Assembly: GCA_015499985.1 (NCBI GenBank)
Contig: JAAAUF010000374.1
Coordinates: 1 to 21,876, forward strand
DNA length: 21,876 bases
Direction of reading: 5' to 3'
Source of the DNA: Haplosporangium gracile
Lineage: Eukaryota > Mortierellomycota > Mortierellomycetes > Mortierellales > Mortierellaceae
Positions 1 through 9,935 of this stretch are shown piece by piece. Both the position numbers and the translations under genes were made by a program. The first letter of the stretch is position 1, and every line of letters begins with the position of its first letter. The notes below the pieces were generated by a model that saw only the letters and a list, made by a program, of their open reading frames with translations, made no database searches and was not told the DNA's origin.

Positions 1-26
1 CCAACGCTTACTGAATTCTGCTTCAG

Positions 27-119
27 TATGATAGGAAGAGCCGACATCGAAGGATTAAAAAGCAACGTCGCTATGAACGCTTGACTGTCACAAGCCAGTT
101 GATTTGTACTCTAGATTAG
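27..119 (+). CDS. possible last exon of a truncated upstream gene
   Basis: The first 26 bases look like the end of an intron: a CTTAC branch-like motif is followed by a short pyrimidine-rich stretch and CAG at 24-26. Reading on from 27 in one frame gives 30 codons, starting YDRKSRHRRIKKQ, and a TAG at 117-119. The peptide is rich in Arg and Lys, as in a basic tail or nuclear localisation patch, but it is too short to assign to a family. An alternative reading from base 1 is open for 29 codons to a TGA at 88-90. No function can be given, and the whole call could be chance because the rest of the gene lies outside the window. Confidence 0.3.
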   Translation, partial: YDRKSRHRRIKKQRRYERLTVTSQLICTLD

Positions 120-173
120 GGAAGGCTTGCGTAATTGTCACACGCGTTCCATTCAACCTCACCGGATAGTGGT

Positions 174-232
174 GTACACTCTTCCCTCGATAAGATGTAG
201 TAACGCTTCATCTTATCGAGAGAAGAGTGTAC
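174..232. repeat. 24-bp inverted repeat, hairpin with 11-nt loop
   Basis: The left arm 174-197 and the right arm 209-232 are reverse complements over 24 bases with one mismatch (C at 185 or 186 opposite A). They are separated by the 11-base loop at 198-208. Each outer end contains GTAC. The structure lies about 55 bp beyond the possible stop codon at 119. It could be a transcript 3' hairpin, a small palindromic insertion or the remnant of a MITE. No clear target-site duplication is visible beyond the GTAC-like ends. Confidence 0.85.
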
Positions 233-2015
233 AGTACATAATATTACCGCTTTGCATCTCTCTCCCTCTATCTTCTCCTTCTACGTTCTTACTTTTTTAT
301 TCTCACTTGTTGTAAACCTTCAACAACAGTGTCAATGTTCCCCAAAGGTGTAATCAAAATAAAAAAATATTCGTTCCTGATTGTTGACGACTGCTGCGCC
401 CATTCAACTCCTATTGAGGAAACTCTAATCGTGTCTTCTTTTTGATTTTGATCCACGACCCATTGATCTCTCTTTTGACGCGGAGGAAGGTGACATCCGC
501 GACTTTGTTCTTTTTTTTCTTATTTGCTCGTCTCTTCTTCCGTCATCCATTATGTGGAGGATGTAAATGCTCAGCAATTGACAGAGTGAATGATCAAGAA
601 AAGAAACAATAAAGAGAGCATGCAAGAAGCGAACAAAAAAAGTTACAAGGTGCGATTTACTCATGCATTACACAACCGTCAATCCGTCTTGCCCACTCTT
701 CAAAAGAAACAAAAAACGTTGTGCGAAAAGATGGCGCTGACCCCTTCAGCTCTTCAAGCATCCGTAGCCATGTGCCGATATCTCTTAAAGAAAAAATAGT
801 AGTTGAGCAGGTAGTGTTGGTGTTGTTGTTGCTGTTTTTATAATATAGAGCAAATGGGGTTGCAAACCGGTTTGTACCTAGACGCGTTGGACGAAACGGC
901 TAGTAGAGAGAGGGAGGGAGAGAAGTGATCGCGACAGTTGCCACTGTAAGATGGTAAAAAAACCAGGGAAAAGAATAGTAGGGAAGACATGGCGCACGGT
1001 TGCACAAGCGGGTCGAAATTTGAAAGTAAAGCTGGGCGGTTCAGGACACAAAACACGCACAGAGAAAATACAAAAAAAAAGAGAGAGCGAAGAAGGCGCC
1101 TTTCCCGTCTTTCTTTTTTCATTTTCAAACAGTGGAGACCATGTTCACGCCTTGAGAGTACTCGAGATGAGATAAAGAGTCGCAACTTTTTTTTTTGTTT
1201 CTTTCTATGGTGTTCTTCCCAGTTTCGTTCGTTCGAAGTGTTTTTTTGTGTTTGTGTTTGTGTTTGTGTTGTTTAGTGGTTGTGGCGGTGTGGCAGTGTG
1301 AAAAGAGAAGAGAAAGGGCATCCAGGAGCAATCGGGACAAAGGGGATAGACAGACACACGCCTGTCTGGGTCTGAAAAAAAAAAAGTTATTTTTGCACCG
1401 CCCTGAGATCTGTTGGCTGGGTGTGAGAGGGAAGGAGAGACGGCAAACCTGCACACGCACACAGACACACAGACAGCAACACTTGTGTTCTTTTTCTATT
1501 TTTATGCTGCAGGATGGCAAACAACAACAACAAAGCGAGCGTGCATACACATCGACTGTACACACAGGACACACGTTCCCTCTGTCAGGAAAAAGAGGGT
1601 AAGCGAAACCATCGGACGGCGCCGAAAATAAAAAAGTCGCGATGCGAAGTAGACACTTCTTGTATACATACACAGGTACAAACAGACCTTCTTTTTAACG
1701 ACTCGCCATTACGGGAAATGTTTGTCTATGGATGTATCTTTGACTCTCTTGTCCGCTACTCCTTCCTTTCTTCCGTCGACCCTTGTGTTCCCATCCCCTC
1801 TCTCTTGGTCTACTCTTTCCCCTTTTTCCTATCTCCCTAGTCCAGTCCAGACTCCTTCGCTTCAGCCCTTTTTTTGTCTTTTTCTTACCCGCCTTCGTCT
1901 TCTCCAAAACAAAACACAGAGGGGGACTCACTCACGCGTTGTTCTTCTAGATGAAGGGTAACCCCCTTCGGTGCATCGCCGACATAAATACCAGCACCAT
2001 TGCGCCCATTACCCG
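233..2015. other. intergenic stretch without a convincing gene
   Basis: The open frames here are short, overlap one another on both strands and translate into homopolymeric or low-complexity peptides. The DNA is dominated by A runs, T runs and GT/CA-rich stretches, for example GTTTGT repeats near 1244-1270 and CACACA-type repeats near 1450-1475. No tRNA-like or rRNA-like structure was seen. It most likely holds the 3' flank of the left-edge gene and the distal promoter of the gene at 2407. Confidence 0.6.
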
Positions 2016-2082
2016 CCCTCTCTTCCCTCTCTTCCCTCTCTTCTCTTCTCTTCTCTCTTCTCTTCTCTTCTCTTCTCTCTTC
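2016..2082. repeat. pure pyrimidine tract, TTCTC-type repeat
   Basis: There are 67 consecutive pyrimidines on the plus strand, mostly CTCTTCC units followed by TTCTC/TCTTC units. The tract begins about 390 bp upstream of the ATG at 2407, and further C/T-rich DNA continues to about 2160. Pyrimidine-rich tracts upstream of start codons are common in filamentous fungal promoters, so a promoter role is an inference from position. Confidence 0.8.
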
Positions 2083-2280
2083 ATCCTGCCTTTTGCATTT
2101 TCTACTCCTCCTCCCCCCTCCTCCCTTCCCCTTTATCCTCCGCTTCTTCTTTTTGTCATCCCCCAGGTCAACAGCCATTTCTCTTTATACGTTTTCTTCC
2201 CTCCGGCTGTGTCTCTATACTTTTCTAGCTCCATCCATCCTCATTCATAGCAGTAATCAGTCGAGCCAGCCAAGACCAGC

Positions 2281-2318
2281 CATAGTCATAGTCATAGCCA
2301 TAGCCGTAGCCATAGCCC
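2281..2318 (+). repeat. hexamer tandem repeat CATAGY in leader region
   Basis: About six imperfect copies of a six-base unit (CATAGT or CATAGC, once CGTAGC) lie 90-125 bp before the start codon of the 2407-4700 gene. This is probably a simple-sequence repeat in its 5' leader or proximal promoter. Confidence 0.6.
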
Positions 2319-2406
2319 TTCAAGCCAGCCTCAAATCTACTACAGCCCCATCCCATCTCTATCCTCCCCCCTTTCTTATATATATCCTGCTCAACCAGCC
2401 CGCAGT

Positions 2407-4700
2407 ATGAATACGAGCGACCCCTACCCCACTCTTCGTTCTTCCGAGACCCAGGAGTCAGAAGATCGTCAGTATCTTGAGGGCTTGACTCGAGCTACCA
2501 CCCTTCCTTCTCTCCCTCCTCCCATTCCTCCACATCCCTCTTCTTCTTCTACTTCTTCTGCTCGACTTAAACAAATTGCTCCTGCTCCACTTCATATCCC
2601 TGACCAACAACATCAGCAGCAACAGCAAGATCTTTTTCTTTCGCAACAGCACCTTCAGCCTCATCAGATTCTTCAGCAGCAACAACAGCAGCATATCTAT
2701 CTTCAGCAGCAACAGCAGCAGTATCTTCAACAGCAACATCAATTGCCTCACCCTTGCCAACAACAACACAACCACCAGTACCTCCAACCAACCCAACCAC
2801 CTCAAATGGCATACACAGAGCATCACCAGCAGCAACATGAAGAGACGTTGAACCCAGGCGATTTCAGAAAACGAGATCACGAAGCCGTCCATGGAGTCTC
2901 GCTCCTGGCCCCCTCGCGGTCCACCACCCCAGTGCCCCCTACTATCCCCAAGCGACCCGACTCCCGGTCTGCGTTGTACGATTCTGGTCATGAGACCATG
3001 GTTGTTGACGAAGTTGAGGATGTTTTGTTGAATGTTAATAGCAACTTGTCGGTTTTGGGATTGCAGAAGCAGAGGCAGCAGCAGGGGTCTATCTCCGGGG
3101 AGGAGGATGAGCTTTCTCAGCAGCAGCGTCGACGACCGCTATTGTACCACCCTGGTGGGTCTACGACTACTGCCAACAGTGGTAACAATGGTCTGGGGCA
3201 GAAGCAAGGGTTGGGGCTTGGGCATGATCGGTATAGCAGTTATGACTATGGTGTTCCCATCAACTATCGCACCGGTGCCTCGGAGTACTATGATGATCTC
3301 GACAGCAGTGACTCTTCTAAAGGTGCCAAGGTTGAGGTCCACGTCGACTCTTCTGCAACCCATACTACCCACACCGAGCCCACTAGACCTGTCTCCTCAC
3401 AGCGCCCATCTCAGACTCGTCTCTCGCGCCAGGAGCAGATGTTGAAGCGGTCGTCCCAAGTCATCCCCGTGCACCACAAGTACAACCACAAGAACAACTC
3501 GAGCACAACTCTTGTCGAACCCCAGCAAGCGGCTACTACTCCTCCACCACAGAAGGAGATGACAAAGGAGGAGCGTGAGAAACTTGAAAAGGTGTTCAAG
3601 AAGAAGCGGTCGTTGTCGGAGAAGTATGGTCCTGGTGGTGCTCCCCCACCTGTGAGGTTGGAGAGTGTGGCTCACCATGGAAACAACTCGCAGGGGTACT
3701 TGTATGGTGATGATGGGACTTCGGATGGCGGAAGTATCCTTAAGAAGGAGAAAGGACGATGGATTGATCGACCCTGGTATGTACTCTTGTTTATTTTTGT
3801 TGTTGAACCGTGCATGCATGTGTTATGTGAGCACACACGTTGCTCACACCGGACTAACCAACTCGGCGGTGTTTAAAAAAATATGTTCTCTACCCCTTAA
3901 TTTTTATACAGTGGATGCCTCCCCGCTGGGCTGGTTACCTTCTTCGCCTTCAAACTCTCGCTCCTCTACAACGGTGCCCTGGGTGCCATTCTCTTCCAAG
4001 CCAGCCAGTTCAACGAAGGTACTTTCACTATGTTCAAATCAACAGCTTGCATATCTCTCCCCTTCATGCTCCCATCCACTCCAACTAACACCCCCACCCA
4101 CCATCCCTAATAAATACAACCACCCAAATAGTCGGAATGAGCCCAATCTTCGGCTTTGCAATCGCGTTCTTTGTCGCAACCGGCATCTCAGCCCTAGGAC
4201 TCATTACCGTCGGCATTCTCGCCAGTCGAAACTATTACACCGGCAAATCCATCCCCTCCCGCCTGCCCCTGCGGGTCTTCAAACTCATCCATGCTCTCTA
4301 CCTCCTCTGCTCCGTCCTCGCAACCACAGCCTGCATGCTCTCCTGGCTAGCCCTCAACAACTCTCAAACTGGAACCTGGACTCGACTCCAACTATCCCCT
4401 ACCCCGGCTACCACTTCAGAACCTTCCTTTATTTCCCACGCACCAGTCTTCAGTATCGAATCGATCCTGAAACCCGATCCCGACCACCCAGGCTGGTTGG
4501 TGGTGAACCCTTGGTTATGGATAGTGGCATTTGTGGCATTGGGGTTGGTGCAGTTGTATTTCTGGTTCTGTATGGTTGCCTATGCGAGGAGCCATCTTGC
4601 CCAGTGGAGGAGTGGGTTCCAGACGCGCATGCGCAGGTTGGAGGCCATGAGGGCTTTGGAGGATGGAGTCGGACGTGAGGATTTGAGTAAGTCTCGTTGA
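2407..4700 (+). CDS. four-span membrane protein with Gln-rich N-terminal region (3 exons)
   Basis: Exons 2407-3776, 3912-4018 and 4132-4700 join in frame to give 681 residues. Intron 1 has GTATGT...ACAG ends and intron 2 has GTACTT...ATAG ends; both contain a CTAAC branch motif. Residues 67-135 are Gln-rich with His and Leu interspersed. Up to about residue 450 the chain is polar and apparently disordered, and a Lys/Arg/Glu-rich helical stretch lies near residues 380-405. Exon 2 restores the junction RWIDRPCGCLPAG and the first hydrophobic segment (about 461-486). Further segments lie at about 497-521, 541-567 and 619-643, with a loop of roughly 50 residues between spans 3 and 4. This suggests a tetraspan protein with a long N-terminal tail. 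I do not recognise the family, and topology is inferred from hydrophobicity only. The start is the first ATG of the open frame. The gene converges on the minus-strand gene ending at 5151. Confidence 0.8.
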
Positions 4701-5150
4701 GCTTCCTTCCCTCCTTCTTCGTCGACGTCGTTTAATACACCTACACGCTACCAAGCGTGAAAGGTGAAGTATATATATATACACACAACATACCAGCATT
4801 CATATCTTAATGTACAGTATATAATGTCGCAAAAAGACATTTTGTTTCAATTCATATCACTCTCTCGCCAATTGTCCGTGGTCTTTCCGATACATAATTC
4901 AAATTCACCTTTATGATCTTTATTTGTGTGGCATCGATGCGGAGGAAATTCTCGCTTGTTGGATGATTGGCATGCACACAGTAGTTAAGAGAAAAGGTAG
5001 CATTGGTCTTTATATGTTAACACGAAAAGAAGAAAATGAGGGTAAAAAAAGTATATACAAAAGCTAACGATATCGATCCTAAATCATAATCATAATACTC
5101 ATTATCATGATCATAACAACACTCATAACAACCTAAAAAAAAAAACACCT
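4701..5150. other. convergent 3' intergenic region
   Basis: This gap lies between the stop codons of two converging genes. It is AT-rich, with TA repeats near 4770-4785 and an A run at 5135-5145, and holds no coding signal. A TTTATT at 4919-4924 (AATAAA on the minus strand) could serve the Ser-rich gene. No exact AATAAA was found for the plus-strand gene; AATACA near 4733 is a weak candidate. Confidence 0.6.
4919..4924 (-). terminator. candidate poly(A) signal of the Ser-rich gene
   Basis: The minus strand reads AATAAA here, about 230 bases past the stop codon of the gene that ends at 5151. Fungal poly(A) sites do not need an exact hexamer, so this is a positional guess. Confidence 0.3.
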
Positions 5151-8100
5151 TCAAGGAAAAGCAAAGGTCTTCATGGTCGAGGTCTGGTGACACTCTGTCG
5201 GACGCCAGCATCCTCCAACCCTCGCTGCAGCCATGGCCTCCCTCTCCCTCTGCTGTTGCTCCTCATCATCAAGATCATCCAGTCCATCTACTGGAGCGCC
5301 ATTGAAACTGATATCCCCAACGTGAACTTCACACTCATCCATCTCTTCCTCCTCCCGCTTCACGTTGTTATAGTTCTGGCGACGAGCTCGATCGCTGGGA
5401 CCTGCAGGACCGTTGCGACTGACCCCAGCGCCACCACAGACGCTGCCGCGTCGACGATGGTTCTTGGCCTGGATACGCGGAGGAGCCGCAGACAGGGGTG
5501 TCTGCTCAGCAGTAACTGAATCACCTGCACCCACCACCAAAGACGACAGCATGCCTCCTCGACCCTCATCACTCCCCTTGCCATCACGCCTTGCCGATAA
5601 ATGGAGCAGCTTTGTCCCCTGACGCATCTGCTGCTGCTGATGTTGTTGGGACGGCTGGTGAAGGACAGTCTGCAAAGGGTGAATCCTCTTCTCCACCGCC
5701 AGCAATGGTTGTGTGGTGGTTCGAGGGATGGCTTTCTTGTAGACGTTGTCAAGTCCGGCAACATGGTAGCATTCATAGATCTGTTCCTCTGAGTCATGTT
5801 TCGAAAACGGCAATGAAACAGGGTGTTGCTTCTGCTGGTGGCGGTCAGAGATAGGGAGGCGACTATGGCTGCCCTGTCTACTTCTACTGGCGCCACCATT
5901 GTTGGAGGAGGAAGGACAGGGACAAGGAGAAGGAGAAAGGAAAGGGGGCGACGAGGCAGAGTGTTGCTGCTGCTGCTTGATGTGGACAGAATGCGAGTAC
6001 CGAGCAGGGTGCTGTCTCTTGTTATGCGGCTCAGTATCGAACGAAGCCTTCTCACGCAAATATCCACCACCACTCGTGTTCAAACCACAAGAAGAGGCGA
6101 GGCTGGTGCTAATGGTATTGGACTGGTCGGAGGGCCGTCGAGGAGGAGATGAGAACCCGTAGGTCTGTGCTGCACGCGACGAGGGGGGCGGGTAAACTTC
6201 TCGACCTGTGGAGGAAGCATTTCTGAGATCGGGGCTCATAGAAGGAGGAGGGGTGAAGAACAGTGCAGGTGTGGAGCCTTTGCGACGAGGAGGGACCATA
6301 GGAGCATGTCCTGACGATGACGACGACGACGGCGACGGAGAGGGTTGTTGCTGTTGCTGCTGCTGTGAGCCAAGGGGGAGTGACAGTGCAGATAGAGAGC
6401 CCTTCCTGGGAGGCTGAGAAGTACTACCAGTACCGACTGGCAACGGGATCATCGAGTGTGATGGAGATGACGACGGAGAGGGCGAGAAGAGACGGCGACC
6501 GACCCTGGGCGAATGTTCTGCCTCTTTAGTTGTTGTTGTGGCACGAGAGGATACATAGTTAGGCGATATGATATGTGACGGCAACAGAGGAGTAAGACTG
6601 GATCCACAGTGGTCTGGAGTAGCGGGACCACCACGGTGGGAAGAAGGAGGGCTCGACCGGTCTCGTCTGGGACTGCTAGCACGACTGTTGGCACGACTGT
6701 TGTTGCGGCTCTCGGATGCATGTCTCGGTGGACAAGAGGATGTAGTTGTACTACTAGCAGTATCCAGCGCTGAAAAGGTGACGGGAGAAGAAACTAAAGC
6801 ATCGACCGAACGCTGGGGCTTCATCTCAGGCGAAGCAGTCGATCCCGTCCCTCCAACAAGGGTCAAAGTCGACGGCGACGACAGTGGGGCGGCCATCACA
6901 GCAGTTGTGGTGGTATTACCCGATCGCCAGAAGAACCGGTTGACCATCGCCTTGAACTGCAACTGGCGTCCCATTACGGTTCGGGGTCCATAGAGTGTCG
7001 ATTCATCTGCTCGAGCATGCCAGGGCGTCAATGTGATTCTCAGCGTCAGGAACCGACAACTCGGAGCCAACTCCGCTGCCGATGATGCCTTCTGCTGCTG
7101 AGGGGAGTTCTCGGACGCTAGGCCATCGTCATCGTTGTTGTCGTTCATAAAGGCCTCGGACGGGAACCCATACTCAATCATCTCGTCAAAATCAAGTCCA
7201 GAACTGCTCAAGTAGGTGCGGAGGACATTGCGGGTCTTGGTTGAGTCATAGAACTGGGTCGGAAGCGCGCTACTGGATACCAACAGGATCTTGGCCTCTC
7301 GTTGAGGTGGCACTGGCCCTCCTCCTCCTTGGCGACAATCATCCGTCGACTCGGACTTGCGATCGACAGCAGAGATGGGGATACCACTGCCCTGAAGCAG
7401 AGCCTCCTTGGTCTTGAGGGCATCGATCTCCTTCTCAAGATCCTCCAACGCTGACGAGGTATCCAACGCCACACAACTGCTACCGGCAGCCGCACTGCTA
7501 CCAACACCAGACGACAGTAGAGTCGAGTCACTTCTCCGGCGAAGGGTCTTGGACGGGGACCGGACTAAGTTCGATTCTGAGAGTCCATCGCGAGGTCGAC
7601 TACGCACATGTTCAGCCGAGAGGAACTTGATCGAGTTCTGCTGAAGCAGCTTAGCCTTTTGCTGCTCTTGAAGACGCTTCTTTTCTAATATGCGAGAGCT
7701 GGTAGAAGTGGTGTCGTCGCCACTATCCAAGTTGTCGACTGGAGTGGACATGTCAGCGGCAACAAGGGACCACGACAATTCGTCGCTCTTCAGGGTACTA
7801 TTGCCAACATCCAGAGGATCTAGGTTGTCATCGTCACCATCGTGGCTGTTGTCGATAGTAGTATCGCGAATGAGAGTCTCTACTGCTGCATTCTTGCTCT
7901 TGTTGTTATGCCCACTTCTTCCGGTGTTGTTATTGTTCGCCCCTTGTTGTTGCCGAAGAGCACCACCACCATTTTGCGTATCCTGAAATGCCACGAGCCC
8001 TCCTCCTCTACTATCCTTGTCCTTGCTGTTACTGTTGTTGGGAGGTCGAAGCACTAAACCCCCTACATTCGAGCCAGAGAACTGCACGCTCATTCCAATC

Positions 8101-9173
8101 GAAATATCCCTCCTTCTTCCCGCTCTTCCTCCTCCCGCTCCTTGTGCATTAGCCAATTTCTGAGCCTGGGCTTGTCCTTTGATTTTCAGAGGACGAGGAA
8201 GGGAAGAAGCTGATGGCGAGGCAGAAGAAGAAGAAGAAGGGGAGGAGAAGGGAAGACTATCGGCCGAGAGGGATCTCCTGTTCAGTTTCTTGCGCATTGA
8301 TGCCGCCGTCGCCGCCAATAACCCTGGCCCTCCTCCACCGGTGTCATTGGCCAGAGTTTCGGTACCAGGGGCAGAAGGGTTGTGAGATCGACTACGACGG
8401 AAGGAAGGTGAGGGAGATAGGATTTTAGGAGTACCTGTAGGGGTCGGGGTGGGCGAACTGGTAGGAGTGCGCTCTCGTCCAAACCGGGACTTCATGGCCT
8501 GTGAGAAGGTACAGGCGGGTGTGGATGGAGAGGAGAGGTTGGTGGTTATGATGGTGGGGATGGGGGATTGACAACGGGAGATGGAGACGGAGGCGGATTC
8601 GGGATTTGAGAACGAACCCCCGTCGATATCGTAGATCACTGTTGGCGCTGTTGCTGTTTTTGAGGTAGTCGTGGTATCCGCACTCTCAACAAGGACAAAC
8701 GACTGCATAGTCAATGAAGGCTGCTGCTGCTGCTGTTGGTTTCTGTATTGATGAGATTGGTCGTGAGGGCTGGCTGCTTCCATATCATTGTCGGTTTGAT
8801 TATTGCCGTCAAAGGTGTTGCCCCGCTTACGCCGGAGAAAGTTTCTCATTGCAAAAGCAGCTCCACCGATGGGGGACATGGATCGACGGAATGTGCTGGG
8901 GACTTCATGATGGCGTTGTGAGGAAGAGGGTGGGTTTGATGAAAGTGGGGATGTGGAGTATGAGAACGAGGATGCTGTTGATGAAGAAGAGGAGGAAGTG
9001 GCGGAGGAGATGGAAGAGCCAGTACCCTTGGCGATGTTGATCGGGTCCCGTCGACTCGGTCGTTGTTGTTGTTGTGATGAGGAGGAAGTTGGCGAAGAGT
9101 TGGCTGTGGATGATGGTGAGGAATAGGTCCGGGCGGGGGCAGTGAGACTGTATCGACCACGGCTGGAGGCCAT
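5151..9173 (-). CDS. Ser/Pro-rich 1340-residue protein with one ordered island
   Basis: This is one uninterrupted frame of 1340 codons, starting in a near-ideal context (CCACCATGG) and ending in TGA. Most of it is low-complexity Ser, Pro, Gln, Asn and Gly sequence, predicted to be disordered. About residues 625-750 differ: they begin with KILLVSSSALPTQFYDS, include FDEMIEYGFPSEAF, and continue through FLTLRITLTPWHARADE to FKAMVNRFFW. This segment has normal composition and hydrophobic periodicity and is the likely folded, conserved core. A short heptad-like helix (LEDLEKEIDALKTKEALL) lies shortly before it. Several basic Ser motifs resemble PKA/AGC-kinase or 14-3-3 sites: NRRSLS, RRRSDS, PPRKGS, PPRRKGS and RRRGS. 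I cannot name the family. A role as a phosphorylated scaffold or signalling adaptor is an inference from composition. No signal peptide or membrane span is visible. The gene lies in tandem with the upstream SNF2 gene. Confidence 0.85.
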   Translation of the reverse strand: MASSRGRYSLTAPARTYSSPSSTANSSPTSSSSQQQQRPSRRDPINIAKGTGSSISSATSSSSSSTASSFSYSTSPLSSNPPSSSQRHHEVPSTFRRSMSPIGGAAFAMRNFLRRKRGNTFDGNNQTDNDMEAASPHDQSHQYRNQQQQQQPSLTMQSFVLVESADTTTTSKTATAPTVIYDIDGGSFSNPESASVSISRCQSPIPTIITTNLSSPSTPACTFSQAMKSRFGRERTPTSSPTPTPTGTPKILSPSPSFRRSRSHNPSAPGTETLANDTGGGGPGLLAATAASMRKKLNRRSLSADSLPFSSPSSSSSASPSASSLPRPLKIKGQAQAQKLANAQGAGGGRAGRRRDISIGMSVQFSGSNVGGLVLRPPNNSNSKDKDSRGGGLVAFQDTQNGGGALRQQQGANNNNTGRSGHNNKSKNAAVETLIRDTTIDNSHDGDDDNLDPLDVGNSTLKSDELSWSLVAADMSTPVDNLDSGDDTTSTSSRILEKKRLQEQQKAKLLQQNSIKFLSAEHVRSRPRDGLSESNLVRSPSKTLRRRSDSTLLSSGVGSSAAAGSSCVALDTSSALEDLEKEIDALKTKEALLQGSGIPISAVDRKSESTDDCRQGGGGPVPPQREAKILLVSSSALPTQFYDSTKTRNVLRTYLSSSGLDFDEMIEYGFPSEAFMNDNNDDDGLASENSPQQQKASSAAELAPSCRFLTLRITLTPWHARADESTLYGPRTVMGRQLQFKAMVNRFFWRSGNTTTTAVMAAPLSSPSTLTLVGGTGSTASPEMKPQRSVDALVSSPVTFSALDTASSTTTSSCPPRHASESRNNSRANSRASSPRRDRSSPPSSHRGGPATPDHCGSSLTPLLPSHIISPNYVSSRATTTTKEAEHSPRVGRRLFSPSPSSSPSHSMIPLPVGTGSTSQPPRKGSLSALSLPLGSQQQQQQQPSPSPSSSSSSGHAPMVPPRRKGSTPALFFTPPPSMSPDLRNASSTGREVYPPPSSRAAQTYGFSSPPRRPSDQSNTISTSLASSCGLNTSGGGYLREKASFDTEPHNKRQHPARYSHSVHIKQQQQHSASSPPFLSPSPCPCPSSSNNGGASRSRQGSHSRLPISDRHQQKQHPVSLPFSKHDSEEQIYECYHVAGLDNVYKKAIPRTTTQPLLAVEKRIHPLQTVLHQPSQQHQQQQMRQGTKLLHLSARRDGKGSDEGRGGMLSSLVVGAGDSVTAEQTPLSAAPPRIQAKNHRRRGSVCGGAGVSRNGPAGPSDRARRQNYNNVKREEEEMDECEVHVGDISFNGAPVDGLDDLDDEEQQQREREAMAAARVGGCWRPTECHQTSTMKTFAFP

Positions 9174-9935
9174 GGTGGATAGATGAGTGTTGCGAAGAAG
9201 CAGAAGAAGAAGAAGAAGAAAGTGGGAAGAGGAGACCGTTGGATGATATTTGTATCGCTGTGCACTGTTGTCGTATCCGTTACTTCGTTATCGCTGTGTG
9301 TACAAAAGAAGGCAAAGGAGGAGGCGAAACCATGTCCTTTAGATTAGTTGTCGTAATCTCCCTTGCCAAGTCAGATAATTAACAACAACAGGCGGTCGCA
9401 CGGTTGTATGGATAGTTGTCAGCAAAATGCACGGATGTACAAGTGGTTCATATCTTTTTGTTCCCCAGTATGGTTTTCTATGCATGCAATCGTTCATTGT
9501 TCCCCTCTTTCTCTCGCGTCCAGAAAAGGGTACTGCACTGTACCTTGGTATGCCTGCTCAAGTAAATGGTACTTCTCAGGGACCCAAAAGCAACTTCACG
9601 AGCGCGTAAAGATTACGATCTATGTTCTCTGTAGAAAATATGCGGAGAAAAGCGTTGTGTTGTTTCCTCTACGCTAGATAGTACATTGTCACAGAAGGAG
9701 GCGAGAGAGAACTGGTTGTCGATGTGTTAAAAAAGGAAGGGCGAGAATTGTTGAGAGAATGAAGGATGAGAGAGGAGTACTGCAGGGTCAAGTCGAAAGA
9801 GAGGAAAAAAGGGAGTGAGGAGGGAAAAGGGAGAGAGAGAAAGAGAGAGGAAGGAGACATACGATCGAGGAATTGAATCTAACCGTTGAGTTGAGAGAAT
9901 AAAAAAAGGAGCGAGGAGCGAACTCGAGACGAGTC

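Noticed and set aside
1125..1673. 182-codon open frame on the minus strand
   Set aside because: It translates into Cys/Ser/Lys-rich low-complexity sequence from GT/CA repeats, overlaps equally long frames on the other strand, and shows no motif or intron structure.
2000..2410. 136-codon open frame ending at the ATGA of the 2407 gene
   Set aside because: It is the pyrimidine tract read as Leu-Ser-Phe repeats, begins at a non-ATG codon, and stop/start overlap has no coupling meaning in a nuclear fungal gene.
3665..4678. 337-codon plus-strand frame across the four-span gene
   Set aside because: It reads through both introns in a different frame from the exons. The spliced reading gives consistent membrane spans.
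9363..9677. 104-codon plus-strand frame in the large gap
   Set aside because: The composition is unremarkable, no family motif or supporting start context was seen, and it is isolated between two minus-strand genes.
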